Assembly: GCA_963708905.1 (NCBI GenBank)
Contig: CAVPUV010000053.1
Location: 58,366 to 122,365, forward strand
From: SHZL01 sp963708905
Lineage (GTDB): Bacteria; Pseudomonadota; Gammaproteobacteria; Xanthomonadales; SZUA-36
DNA: 64,000 nucleotides
Direction of reading: 5' to 3'
Part shown: positions 9,331 through 17,987 of the stretch, in pieces
Position numbering within the stretch: the first letter of the stretch is position 1
Layout of the letters: each line of letters begins with the position of its first letter
Program-made: the position numbers and the translations under genes
Notes under the pieces: generated by a model
Database searches by the model: none
Told to the model about the DNA's origin: nothing
What the model saw: only the letters and a program-made list of their open reading frames with translations

Positions 9331-9482
9331 GGGAAAGCTCTGAATAATTCATCCATGAATTATCAGAGCACGCCAAACAAAAAATGTGATTTTTGTTTGG
9401 CTTCATTTTCGATGAGTTACACTCATTGAAAATGATGGCACATCCGTGTGCCACGAAAACTCTGAATTGATCAGAGTTTCCC
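9331..9482. repeat. MITE-like palindromic element, family B, copy 1
   Basis: About 152 bp with imperfect terminal inverted repeats: GGGAAAGCTCTGAAT at the left, GGGAAACTCTGATCA when the right end is read on the other strand. Nested hairpins follow: TAATTCATCCATGAATTA, CAAACAAAAAATGTGATTTT and the shared core ATTTTCGATGAG...CTCATTGAAAAT with GGCACATCCGTGTGCC. A near-identical copy is at 28976-29127. It lies between cysK and the first cNMP-binding gene. Confidence 0.85.
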
Positions 9483-9538
9483 TAGGAAAATTGCAGTTGA
9501 GTCCTGATTTGGTCAGCAAAGCAAAAAGGTGAAATGCG

Positions 9539-9919
9539 ATGGGTTTTCTTGAAATGTTCCGTAATTGGGAAGACGTGGTGGAGTTCCGCGCCAAAACCGT
9601 GATTTTTTCGGAGAGGGATGCGGCTGACGTGATGTACGTCGTTCTCGCCGGTGAGATCGAGCTGACATTACATGGCGAACCCTTGGGTGCCGAGAGTGAG
9701 GGCGGCATCGTTGGTGAAATGGCCATGATCAATTCAGCCCCGCGCAGCGCCACGGCCACCGCGCTGAGCAAGGTAAAGCTGGCGCGGGTGACGCGCGAGC
9801 AGTTCAGGAAATTTGTCAGTGAAAATTCCGAATTTTCACTTCTCGTCATGGCTGTACTGGCCAACCGGCTGCGGGCCGTCGACCAGTACATCACCACGCA
9901 ATTCAGACAATTCAAGTAG
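9539..9919 (+). CDS. Stand-alone cyclic-nucleotide-binding domain protein 1
   Basis: The 126-residue protein is almost nothing but one CRP-type cyclic nucleotide-binding beta-roll. The phosphate-binding cassette is clear: VGEMAMINSAPRSATA at about residues 59-74, with the Gly-Glu and Arg that contact the cyclic phosphate. It has no DNA-binding helix-turn-helix and no membrane segment, so it is probably a soluble sensor or adaptor. A paralogue with the same layout follows at 10047. Both converge on the acetyltransferase gene pat. The ligand (cAMP is likely) and the partner are inferred. Confidence 0.85.
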   Translation: MGFLEMFRNWEDVVEFRAKTVIFSERDAADVMYVVLAGEIELTLHGEPLGAESEGGIVGEMAMINSAPRSATATALSKVKLARVTREQFRKFVSENSEFSLLVMAVLANRLRAVDQYITTQFRQFK

Positions 9920-10046
9920 AGGGTTTTTCGCTGAGCGGGTAAACGGAGGGAGCTTTTGGGAATGGTTTGGCTGTTCAATTCCGCCGCGTTTGTTATCTGG
10001 ATTGGCGAGGAATCGTACCAGGCTGTTCTGCCGGGGGACGGGTTGT

Positions 10047-10409
10047 ATGGATTTATTGGAAGTTTTCAAAGATTCGGATGACATGGTGGAGTTTCCTGCC
10101 GGGGCCGTGATCATGACGGAAGGCAAAGAAGGAAATTTCATGTATGTAGTGATGAGAGGCGAAGTCACCATATCACTCCGGAATAAAGTCCTGGCAAAGG
10201 CTTTACCCGGCGAAATCGTGGGTGAAATGGCCTTGATCAACTCGGATATTCGCAGCGCCACCGTGACGGCAAATACGGATTGCGTGCTGGCCCTTATCGA
10301 TCAAAGCAGTTTCGAGTCCTTGCTGCGGCATGTGCCCGAATTTACGCTGCACGTGATGAATGTCATGGCCAACCGCATCGATAGCGCTTACAAGCTGATC
10401 GAGCACTAA
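10047..10409 (+). CDS. Stand-alone cyclic-nucleotide-binding domain protein 2
   Basis: The 120-residue paralogue of the preceding gene keeps the same start (short helix, then DDMVEFPAGAVIMTEG) and the phosphate-binding cassette VGEMALINSDIRSATV (about residues 58-73). Its C-terminal helix (HVMNVMANRIDSAYKLIEH) matches the end of the first copy, so the pair looks like an old tandem duplication. It has no effector domain. ATG 10047 was chosen because homology to the first copy begins there, although the frame is open upstream. The stop lies 12 bp from the end of the convergent pat gene. Confidence 0.85.
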   Translation: MDLLEVFKDSDDMVEFPAGAVIMTEGKEGNFMYVVMRGEVTISLRNKVLAKALPGEIVGEMALINSDIRSATVTANTDCVLALIDQSSFESLLRHVPEFTLHVMNVMANRIDSAYKLIEH

Positions 10410-10421
10410 CTTCCGGGTTGA

Positions 10422-13103
10422 CTACTGCAGCGATTTTTCCGCAACCACGATCCCGGCATCAACATCATGTGGACGCAGGACAAAGTCAAGTGCCCTGACC
10501 AGTTCCAGCATGTTGCTGTTTTCCGCCAGAATCTCACCGCTCATGAGCAGCAGGCCCCGCGCTTTTGCCGCCGCCATCAATGCGTTCATCAGGCCTGATC
10601 CTATCCCCATGTTGTGCCATTCATCAGCCACTACCAGCGCGAACTCGCAGCTCTGTCCGTCAGGATTCGCGGCATAACGGGCAACGCCAATCTCGATTTC
10701 CTTGCCAGCTTGCCCGACCACCGCAATCAACGCCAATTCGCGGTGGTAGTCCAGTTGGGTAAATCGTACGAGCATTTCCGGGGTCAGCTCATTTACAGCC
10801 TGCATAAAACGAAAGTACTTCGATTGCGGCGACAGGCGCTGCACGAAGCTCTGTTCGATCCCGGCGTCTTCCGGCCGGATCGGCCGGATGACGACGTTGG
10901 TACCGTCTGGCAGTTGCACCGTAGACACCAGGCCGGTTGGATAGGGATGAATCGCCATGTGTTGATAGGGGTGGCCTGATGCCGGCTTAAAGTCGACCAT
11001 CACCCGGGCATCGATTGCCACCACGCCATGCTCATCAGCGATCAGCGGATTGATATCCAGTTCCTGAATTTCTGGCAACTCACACACCATTTCGGAAAGC
11101 TGGCGCAGAACGCGCGCTATGGCGTCCACATTCGCTGCCGGCTTGTCGCGGAAGGCATCGAGCAATTTGGCGATGCGAGTCTGGGCAATCATGTTGCGCG
11201 CCATGACCATGTTGAGCGGCGGCAGGGCGACGGCGCGGTCGCGTAATATTTCAACCGCGGTGCCGCCGGCGCCAAAGCTGATGACCGGGCCAAACACAGG
11301 ATCCCGCATGACGCCCAGCAGCAATTCCCGGCCATTGGCACCGCTGTACATGGCTTCTACGGTCACACCGTGAACATTCGCTTGAGGGTTCTTTTCCTTG
11401 GCCGCATCCACCAGTTCCTTGTAAACGGAACGCACCGCGGCGGCACTACCAATATTCAGCCTCACCCCGCCCATGTCCGATTTATGCATAATGTCTGGAG
11501 AACTGATTTTCATAACCACGGGAAAACCAATGCTTTCCGCCGCGACCAGCGCTTCGTTGGCACTGTGCGCTTCCATCGCTGGCAGCACCGGTATGTTGAA
11601 AGCGCGTAATAATGCCTTCGACTCAATCATCGTGAGATTGCGCCGCTGCTCGCCCAGCACTGCCTCGATAATAAGTCGCGCACCATCGACGTCCGGCTGG
11701 CTGTGCTGCGCCAATGGTGTTGGCAGCTGCCGCAACAACTTCTGGTTACGATAATAGTTTGCCAGGTAGGCGAAAGCCTCGACGGAAGCCTCCGGACTGG
11801 GGAAGCTCGGAATATGAGCGCGTGCAAACAGCGCCCGCGCTTCCCTGACACTGGTTTCACCCAACCAACAGGCCAACACCGGTTTGACCGTATCGGCGCG
11901 TGCATCGACCACCGCCTGCGCGGCGGCCAGCGGGTCCGTCATCGCCTGGGGGGTCAGCATGACCAATACGGCGTCGACGTTGGCGTCATCGACACAAGCC
12001 ACCATCGCGTCCCGGTAACGATTTGCCGTTGCGTCGCCCAGAATATCCACCGGGTTTCCGTGCGACCACGCGGCCGGTAAAAAGTGATCAAGCGCCGCAA
12101 GGGTCTGCTCGCCGAGGTGTGCAATCTTCATCCCCAGATCGACGGCGCGATCGGTTGCCATCACGCCAGGACCACCGCCGTTGGTGACGATCGCCAGGCG
12201 ATCGCCTTTGACTCGCTGGCGCGTTGACAGCAATTGTGCTGCAGAAAATAATTGCTCGATCGTCTCCGCGCGTACCGCGCCAGCCCGTTGCAGGGCGGCA
12301 GCAAACACATCGTCTGAGCCCACTATGGCGCCAGTGTGCGAAACTGCCGCGCGCGAACCCTCGTCGTGCCGCCCCGCCTTGATCACCACCACCGGTTTCA
12401 GGCGCGCTGCGACGCGCAGTCCGCTCATGAAGTCACGCGCATTCCTGACCCCTTCGACATAGAGCAGAATACTCTCGGTCTGTGGATCCATTGCCAGATA
12501 GTCGAGCACATCCCCAAAACCAATATCCGCCGCCGAGCCGAGCGAGACCACAGCGGAAAAGCCGATATCCCGCGCATCCGCCCAGTCCAGAATCGCGGTG
12601 CAAAGTGCGCCAGACTGCGATATCAGCGCCAGCGAACCTGGCCTGGCCGTGCTGCGGCTGAAGGTCGCGTTCAATCCGATGGACGGACGCAACAGCCCGA
12701 GACAATTGGGACCAAGTATGCGCAATCGATATTGGGCGGCGGCATCGAGCATGGGCTGGAGCAGCTTGTTGCCTACTCCTTTTCCCTCACCGAAGCCTGC
12801 GGAAATCACCACCGCCGCGCGCACGCCGTGCTGGCCGCATTGATGAATGATCTCCGCAACCGTCGCGGCGGGTGTGGCGATAATGGCCAGGTCTACATGC
12901 CCGCCGATGTCAGCAATACGGCTGACGCACGGCCAGCCATTTACCTGCTTGTGTTTTGGATTGATCGCCGTGATGCTGCCGCTGAAACCACCGCCAACCA
13001 GGCCAGCGAAAATACAGGCCCCGACAGAGTCCTTGCGCTCACTGGCACCGAAAACCACAATGGATTCTGGTGCAAAGAGTTTATCTAGGTAGTGGACACT
13101 CAT
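10422..13103 (-). CDS. pat: Pat/PatZ-type protein lysine acetyltransferase (acyl-CoA synthetase-like plus GNAT)
   Basis: The 893-residue protein has the full Pat layout: N-terminal CoA-binding Rossmann domain (about 1-130, VVFGASERKDSVG), succinyl-CoA-ligase-like domains (about 150-460), an ATP-grasp domain (about 480-700, FPVVMKISSPDIMHKSDMGG) and a C-terminal GNAT domain (about 740-880, with acetyl-CoA loop region ADEWHNMGIGSGLMNAL). Pat enzymes acetylate and inactivate acetyl-CoA synthetase and other proteins. The SHTGA motif keeps the His that is phosphorylated in NDP-forming acyl-CoA synthetases; from memory, some enteric Pat proteins lack it. The gene is convergent with two cNMP-binding proteins, and cAMP control of Pat is known in other lineages. 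Confidence 0.92.
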   Translation of the reverse strand: MSVHYLDKLFAPESIVVFGASERKDSVGACIFAGLVGGGFSGSITAINPKHKQVNGWPCVSRIADIGGHVDLAIIATPAATVAEIIHQCGQHGVRAAVVISAGFGEGKGVGNKLLQPMLDAAAQYRLRILGPNCLGLLRPSIGLNATFSRSTARPGSLALISQSGALCTAILDWADARDIGFSAVVSLGSAADIGFGDVLDYLAMDPQTESILLYVEGVRNARDFMSGLRVAARLKPVVVIKAGRHDEGSRAAVSHTGAIVGSDDVFAAALQRAGAVRAETIEQLFSAAQLLSTRQRVKGDRLAIVTNGGGPGVMATDRAVDLGMKIAHLGEQTLAALDHFLPAAWSHGNPVDILGDATANRYRDAMVACVDDANVDAVLVMLTPQAMTDPLAAAQAVVDARADTVKPVLACWLGETSVREARALFARAHIPSFPSPEASVEAFAYLANYYRNQKLLRQLPTPLAQHSQPDVDGARLIIEAVLGEQRRNLTMIESKALLRAFNIPVLPAMEAHSANEALVAAESIGFPVVMKISSPDIMHKSDMGGVRLNIGSAAAVRSVYKELVDAAKEKNPQANVHGVTVEAMYSGANGRELLLGVMRDPVFGPVISFGAGGTAVEILRDRAVALPPLNMVMARNMIAQTRIAKLLDAFRDKPAANVDAIARVLRQLSEMVCELPEIQELDINPLIADEHGVVAIDARVMVDFKPASGHPYQHMAIHPYPTGLVSTVQLPDGTNVVIRPIRPEDAGIEQSFVQRLSPQSKYFRFMQAVNELTPEMLVRFTQLDYHRELALIAVVGQAGKEIEIGVARYAANPDGQSCEFALVVADEWHNMGIGSGLMNALMAAAKARGLLLMSGEILAENSNMLELVRALDFVLRPHDVDAGIVVAEKSLQ

Positions 13104-13143
13104 TTCAGCATCTCGCTCGGGAAAGATCTAAAATTCAGCCTCC

Positions 13144-13184
13144 CAAACAAAAACAGGAACCCGGAGTTTCCGCCAGGTTCCTGT
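13144..13184 (-). terminator. Rho-independent terminator downstream of tRNA-Asn
   Basis: Reading the minus strand away from the tRNA, a 9-bp stem (ACAGGAACC / GGTTCCTGT) with a 14-nt loop is followed at once by a T-rich tract (TTTTTGTTT). It is placed to end the tRNA-Asn transcript. Confidence 0.8.
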
Positions 13185-13199
13185 ATTTATTCTTGAAAT

Positions 13200-13276
13200 T
13201 GGCTCCCCGGGTCGGATTCGAACCAACGACCTAGTGATTAACAGTCACCCGCTCTAACCGGCTGAGCTACCGGGGA
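13200..13276 (-). tRNA. tRNA-Asn (GTT)
   Basis: The minus strand folds into a complete cloverleaf of 77 nt including an encoded CCA. The acceptor stem is TCCCCGG/CCGGGGA, the D arm GCTC...GAGC, the anticodon loop CTGTTAA gives anticodon GTT, and the T arm is GTTGG-TTCGAAT-CCGAC. Discriminator base is G. A transposase remnant begins within a few bases of the tRNA 5' end. Confidence 0.97.
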
Positions 13277-13283
13277 AAAGTTC

Positions 13284-13718
13284 TTGAGGCGCGGTATTTT
13301 CGGTGCTTTGCCTGGGGGAGTCAAGGTTGGACTGCAGGAACTGGCCGCCGCCGGCATCACCACCATGCCCGCGGCCAACCGCTATCTTTGCGAGGTTTAT
13401 CTGCCGGCCTTCAACGAAGAGTTCGCGCATCCGGCCAGAGAGCCCGGCACGGCTTTTGTGCCGCTCATGGGCGTGGCGCTGGAGGAAATTCTGTGTGAAC
13501 ACTTTGAACGCACCGTCGGGCGCGACAACTGTGTCTCGTTCGAAACCCTCAAACTCCAGATCCCGCAGGACCGACACCGCATGCATTACGTCAAAGCCAA
13601 AGTTCGGGTACACCGTTATCCCGATCAATCCCTGGCCATCTTCCATGGACCACGCAAACTGGCGCAGTACGATGCCAACGGAAATCCGGCCAAAACCGTG
13701 CTCGAGGCCGTTGCCTGA
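13284..13718 (+). pseudogene. ISNCY-like transposase, C-terminal remnant
   Basis: About 145 codons read like the C-terminal part of an ISNCY-type transposase: GITTMPAANRYLCEVYLPAFN, EFAHPAREPGTAFVP, and the terminal beta-rich part with VHRYPDQSLAIFHGPRKLAQYD. The N-terminal half with the catalytic core is missing, and no plausible start fits the family. The fragment begins about seven bases after the tRNA-Asn gene, so a deletion or recombination at the tRNA edge probably removed the front part. The DNA just after it (13760-13800) resembles an IS end. Confidence 0.75.
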
Positions 13719-13818
13719 TGTTCGCTGCAACGACCACAATCACTGACTTGGTGATGAACAATAAAAGCGGACAGATTATGTGTTACAAAACCGGACAAAT
13801 CTATTTGTTGACAACAGG

Positions 13819-13857
13819 TTGGACTGCAGTTTGGACTGCAGTTTTGGACTGCAGTTT
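13819..13857. repeat. Three tandem copies of GGACTGCAGTTT
   Basis: GGACTGCAG occurs three times at about 12-14 bp spacing, directly after the transposase remnant and before the convergent pseudopilin gene. It probably belongs to the end of the dead IS or to slippage there. No function is evident. Confidence 0.7.
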
Positions 13858-13878
13858 GCGGCACCATTGACACTTCCA

Positions 13879-14436
13879 TCAGCCGCTTGCCGGCGGGCAA
13901 TAACGGTCATCGAGTTCGGGTGCTTCATCGCGGCGTATTCTGCCGATGTTGGAAATGACCAGTTTGCGGGCGTGTGCAGGGCCGCGGCGGTCACAGAGCG
14001 TGATGCTGCCGTTGCTGCCGGGCGCGCTGCCATTGGGGAAGAAGTGCAGGTTCTGCCGGCCTGAACTGCTGTGAATGACCATCTGTTCCAGGCCCGCTTC
14101 AACGTGATGCACCGGTTCCGGGTTCTGGTGCTGGCCATCACCATTGAAGTCGCTGAAAACGATCCAGCCTTCACTCCAGTCGCTGCTGCCGGTGCAGCCC
14201 TGACGGGTGTCGCCGGGGCAAATGATGACATGCGCATTGAACCGGATCGCCTGGTTACGTGCCAGCGCCAGGTGACTGTGCAGTGCATTGATCGCGGCGT
14301 CCATTCTCTGGCGCGTGCTGAAGTCCTGAAAAGCGGGAATGCCGATGATGAGCAGGATGGCGGCTATGGATATCGCCAGCAGCAGTTCCAGCAGGGTGAA
14401 TCCTGGTGACCGTCGCTCATTGGACTGCTGTTCCAT
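13879..14436 (-). CDS. GspH/FimT-family type IV pseudopilin
   Basis: The 185-residue protein starts with a short polar leader and the prepilin cleavage and methylation segment (RSPGFTLLELLLAISIAAILLIIG, written here only as landmark: G just before FTLLE). It then has the long N-terminal helix and a GspH-like globular domain with paired cysteines (CPGDTRQGC). Minor pseudopilins of this family prime type IV pili or type II secretion pseudopili. ATG 14436 puts FTLLE about 12 residues in, normal for prepilins; the frame opens further upstream without support. No other pilus genes are nearby. Confidence 0.85.
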   Translation of the reverse strand: MEQQSNERRSPGFTLLELLLAISIAAILLIIGIPAFQDFSTRQRMDAAINALHSHLALARNQAIRFNAHVIICPGDTRQGCTGSSDWSEGWIVFSDFNGDGQHQNPEPVHHVEAGLEQMVIHSSSGRQNLHFFPNGSAPGSNGSITLCDRRGPAHARKLVISNIGRIRRDEAPELDDRYCPPASG

Positions 14437-14545
14437 GACCCCACGGTAGTTGCTCTGGAGTCCTCGCAACAGAGGAAAAATCAGCTTGCGGGCATGCGAA
14501 ACACCCACTGGCATGCGTAGGAAAAAGCCTGCGCAAACGTCGTGT

Positions 14546-15742
14546 TCAGGTCAGGGCGGCAGTTACAGCCCGGTGCATGCGGTCGATGGCGTCTTCCAGA
14601 TACTCCATGCTGGCGGCATAGGAAAGGCGCAAATGTCCCGGCGCACCAAAGGCAGAACCCGGCACGGTGGAAACACCCGCATGGTCGAGAAACCATGCCG
14701 CCAGTTCGACGTCATCAGCCAGACCATGCATCTGGTCGAGCAAACCCTGGAACGAGGGGAATGCGTAAAATGCGCCATCGCATGCGGGGCAGTCGACACC
14801 GGGTATGTTGTTCAGGGCGGTTCTGAAATAATCATAACGACGCTTGAACTCGACTCGCATCTGTTCCACACAATCCTGCGGACCTTCCAGGGCCGCAGTC
14901 GCCGCCGCTTGCGAAACCGAACTGGCGCAGGATGTGCTTTGACCCTGCACTTTGCGCATGGCCTGGATCAGGTCCTCCGGGCCGGCGGCGTAGCCAATCC
15001 GCCAGCCGGTCATGGCGTAGGCCTTGGACACGCCATTGATAATCACCGTGCGCTCGGTCAGTTCAGGGCAGACATTCAGCAAGGTACGGTAAGGGCCTTC
15101 CCCCCAGTAAATGTGCTCGTAGATGTCGTCACAGGCGATGAACACTTTGGGGTGTTCAATCAATACCTCGCCCAGTGCCTGGTATTCCTGTTGCGAATAA
15201 ACCTTGCCGGTGGGGTTGGAAGGCGAGTTCAGGATCAGCAGACGGGTCTGGTCGTTGATGGTGTTTTGCAGTTCCTTGGCGGTAATCTTGTAGTTGTGTT
15301 CCGGCATGCCGTTGAGAATGGCGGGCTCGGCATTGACCAGCTTGACCATGTCGGGGTAGGACACCCAGTAGGGTGCGGGAACGATGACCTCGTCATCGGG
15401 GTCGAGCACCGCCAGCAGCAGGTTGTACAGGCTCTGCTTGGCGCCATTGGATACCAGGATCTGGCCTGCGGAGTAATCAAGATTATTCTCGCGACTGAAT
15501 TTGTGGCTGATGGCCCGTTTCAGTTCGGCGGTGCCGTCGACCGGTGTGTAGCGGGTCTTGCCGCTGCGTATGGCGGCGATCGCCGCGTCACTGATGTGCT
15601 TTGGCGTGTCGAAATCAGGTTCACCGAAACCCAGGGAAACGATGTCTTTGCCCTGTGCCTTCAGTTCCATCGCCCGCATGCTGACCACAATGGTCGCTGA
15701 CGGCTTGATCTGTTCCACCCGCTTGGAAATTCTCGAAATCAC
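14546..15742 (-). CDS. Pyridoxal-phosphate aminotransferase, aspartate aminotransferase family
   Basis: A fold-type I aminotransferase of 398 residues. Motifs are LGFGEPDFDTP near the N-terminus, YTPVDGTAELK, the NSPSNPTG segment, the PLP-binding Lys in NGVSKAYAMTGWRIGYA (Lys240), and the substrate-carboxylate Arg near HLRLSYA. It most resembles the prokaryotic-type aspartate (or aspartate/prephenate) aminotransferase group; substrate is not certain. The start is set by GGAGG eight bases before GTG 15742. The open frame upstream of this GTG has no homology. The gene is divergent from uvrB. Confidence 0.9.
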   Translation of the reverse strand: MISRISKRVEQIKPSATIVVSMRAMELKAQGKDIVSLGFGEPDFDTPKHISDAAIAAIRSGKTRYTPVDGTAELKRAISHKFSRENNLDYSAGQILVSNGAKQSLYNLLLAVLDPDDEVIVPAPYWVSYPDMVKLVNAEPAILNGMPEHNYKITAKELQNTINDQTRLLILNSPSNPTGKVYSQQEYQALGEVLIEHPKVFIACDDIYEHIYWGEGPYRTLLNVCPELTERTVIINGVSKAYAMTGWRIGYAAGPEDLIQAMRKVQGQSTSCASSVSQAAATAALEGPQDCVEQMRVEFKRRYDYFRTALNNIPGVDCPACDGAFYAFPSFQGLLDQMHGLADDVELAAWFLDHAGVSTVPGSAFGAPGHLRLSYAASMEYLEDAIDRMHRAVTAALT

Positions 15743-15867
15743 CCTGTTTCCTCCGTCCCTTTGGGTTTTCGCAACACAGTTGCCAAGTTTGTTGGCGCCA
15801 TTATCCGGCTTATGCGGTCGACCTGTACAGCTGCGATTCATGAACTCCTGCGCTGCCAGCCTTGAGG

Positions 15868-15873
15868 TATAAT
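15868..15873 (+). promoter_or_regulatory. Candidate -10 box for uvrB
   Basis: A perfect TATAAT lies about 50 bp before the chosen uvrB start. The -35 region 17 bp upstream is weak. I saw no gammaproteobacterial LexA box (CTGT-N8-ACAG) between aspC and uvrB, although uvrB is often SOS-controlled. Confidence 0.4.
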
Positions 15874-15923
15874 GCGCGGTTCGCATGGCCGTGCTGAAGC
15901 GGCTGTCATCGACTGGATCAGCC

Positions 15924-17957
15924 ATGCCCGTCAACAGCATCAAACCATTTGTACTGCACAGTGATTTCCAGCCGGCGGGTGATCAGCCGGAAGCCATCAG
16001 CGCCCTGATTGAAGGCCTGCAAGCGGGGCTGGCGCACCAGACCCTGCTCGGCGTTACCGGCTCGGGCAAAACCTTCACCATCGCCAACGTAATCCAGCAG
16101 GTGCAGCGTCCCACTCTGGTGCTGGCGCCGAACAAGACCCTGGCGGCGCAACTGTACGGCGAATTCCGCGAGTTCTTTCCGCAAAATGCCGTGGAGTACT
16201 TCGTTTCCTATTACGATTATTACCAGCCGGAAGCCTACGTGCCCTCTTCAGATACCTATATCGAAAAGGACGCCTCGATCAACGAGCATATTGAACAAAT
16301 GCGGCTGTCGGCCACCAAGGCTTTGCTGGAGCGATCCGATACCATCATTGTCGCAACGGTTTCGGCCATCTACGGACTGGGCGATCCCACCCAGTACCTG
16401 AGCATGGTGTTGCACCTGTCGCGGGGTGAGGCCATCAATCAGCGCGCCATCCTGCGGCGCCTGGCCGAAATGCAGTACGGCCGCAATGACATGGAATTGC
16501 GTCGTGGTACCTACCGTGTGCGCGGCGACATCATAGATATTTTTCCCGGCGATGAAGAAAGCCAGGCCATCCGGGTCGAACTGTTCGACGAGGAAGTCGC
16601 ATCCATCTGTATGCTGGATCCGCTGACCGGTGAAATGTTGCGCAAGCTGGAGCGGGTTACGGTCTATCCCAAATCGCATTACGTGACACCCAGGCAGGTG
16701 GTTCTGGACGCCGCGGAGTCGATCGCGGCCGAGCTCAAGCAGCACCTGGAAGTGCTGCGTGAGCAAAACAAACTGGTCGAGGTGCAACGGCTGGAGCAAC
16801 GTACGCGTTACGATCTGGAGATGTTGCTGGAATTGGGCTACTGCAATGGCATCGAGAACTATTCGCGCCACCTGACCGGGCGCGGTCCGGGTGAGGCGCC
16901 GCCCACGCTGTTTGACTACCTGCCGGATAACGCGATGCTGGTTCTGGACGAAAGCCACGTGATGATTCCCCAGCTCAGCGCCATGTACAAGGGTGACCGC
17001 TCACGCAAGGAAAACCTGGTCGCTTACGGTTTTCGCCTGCCTTCAGCGCTCGACAACCGGCCGCTGAGATTCGAGGAATGGGAAGAACGCGCGCCGCAAT
17101 CGATATTTGTCTCAGCCACTCCGCGGGCATATGAACTGGGACGCTCCGGCGATGTCGTGGAGCAAGTGGTGCGGCCTACCGGCCTGATCGATCCGCAGGT
17201 GGAAATCCGTCCGGTACTCAACCAGGTAGACGACCTTCTGTCGGAGATCAATCTGCGCGCGGCCGCCGGCGAACGCGTGCTGGTGACGACCTTGACCAAA
17301 CGCATGGCGGAGAACCTGACGGAGTACCTGGCCGACCACGGCGCGCGCGTCCGCTACCTGCACTCTGACGTTGAAACAGTGGAGCGCGTGGAAATCATTC
17401 GCGACTTGCGCCTGGGCGTATTTGATGTGCTGATTGGCATTAACTTATTGCGCGAAGGTCTTGATATGCCTGAAGTTTCATTAGTAGCTATTCTGGATGC
17501 AGACCGCGAAGGCTATTTGCGCTCGGATTCTTCCCTGATCCAGACCATGGGCCGGGCGGCGCGCAACCTGAATGGCAAGGCCATCCTGTACGCCGACCGC
17601 ATGACCGGTTCCATGGAGCGCGCCATTGCCGAAACCGACCGGCGCCGGCACAAGCAGATAGCCTACAACCTGGAGCATGGCATTGAGCCGCGTTCGATCG
17701 AGAAACGCGTGACCGACGTCATGCAAGGCGCGCACGATGAGGCGCCGCGCCGGGGCAGGGCGGGCCGTCGCGTGGCAGAGGGCAGCGGCGAGTACCAACA
17801 CATCGGACCGGGACAACTGGCAAAGGCGGTGGCCGGGCTCGAACAGAAAATGTTCCGCCACGCCGAATTACTCGAGTTCGAAGCCGCCGCCCGCGTGCGC
17901 GACGAGATCTCCAGGCTGAAGGAAAGGGTGCTCAAAACCCCCGAGTTTCCGGTTTGA
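15924..17957 (+). CDS. uvrB: Excinuclease ABC subunit B
   Basis: UvrB is the damage-verifying helicase-like subunit of nucleotide excision repair. From ATG 15924 (MPVNSIKPF) the protein has 677 residues, the normal length. Visible parts are the Walker A loop TGSGKT (Lys49), the beta-hairpin SYYDYYQPEAYVPSSDTYIE that grips DNA, the DESH box (LVLDESHVM), helicase motifs GINLLREGLDMPEVSL and QTMGRAARN, and the C-terminal UVR domain (about 640-675) that contacts UvrC. An earlier in-frame ATG at 15885 adds 13 unsupported residues. Confidence 0.96.
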   Translation: MPVNSIKPFVLHSDFQPAGDQPEAISALIEGLQAGLAHQTLLGVTGSGKTFTIANVIQQVQRPTLVLAPNKTLAAQLYGEFREFFPQNAVEYFVSYYDYYQPEAYVPSSDTYIEKDASINEHIEQMRLSATKALLERSDTIIVATVSAIYGLGDPTQYLSMVLHLSRGEAINQRAILRRLAEMQYGRNDMELRRGTYRVRGDIIDIFPGDEESQAIRVELFDEEVASICMLDPLTGEMLRKLERVTVYPKSHYVTPRQVVLDAAESIAAELKQHLEVLREQNKLVEVQRLEQRTRYDLEMLLELGYCNGIENYSRHLTGRGPGEAPPTLFDYLPDNAMLVLDESHVMIPQLSAMYKGDRSRKENLVAYGFRLPSALDNRPLRFEEWEERAPQSIFVSATPRAYELGRSGDVVEQVVRPTGLIDPQVEIRPVLNQVDDLLSEINLRAAAGERVLVTTLTKRMAENLTEYLADHGARVRYLHSDVETVERVEIIRDLRLGVFDVLIGINLLREGLDMPEVSLVAILDADREGYLRSDSSLIQTMGRAARNLNGKAILYADRMTGSMERAIAETDRRRHKQIAYNLEHGIEPRSIEKRVTDVMQGAHDEAPRRGRAGRRVAEGSGEYQHIGPGQLAKAVAGLEQKMFRHAELLEFEAAARVRDEISRLKERVLKTPEFPV

Positions 17958-17987
17958 TCTGCCGCAGGCAGGTCTGGCATCCAGTCC

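Noticed and set aside
9813..10046. N-terminal extension of the second cNMP-binding protein
   Set aside because: It overlaps the first cNMP gene in another frame, and homology to the paralogue begins only at ATG 10047.
15750..15923. LexA (SOS) box before uvrB
   Set aside because: CTGTACAG occurs at about 15822-15829 but lacks the 8-bp centre of a LexA site, so it was not called.
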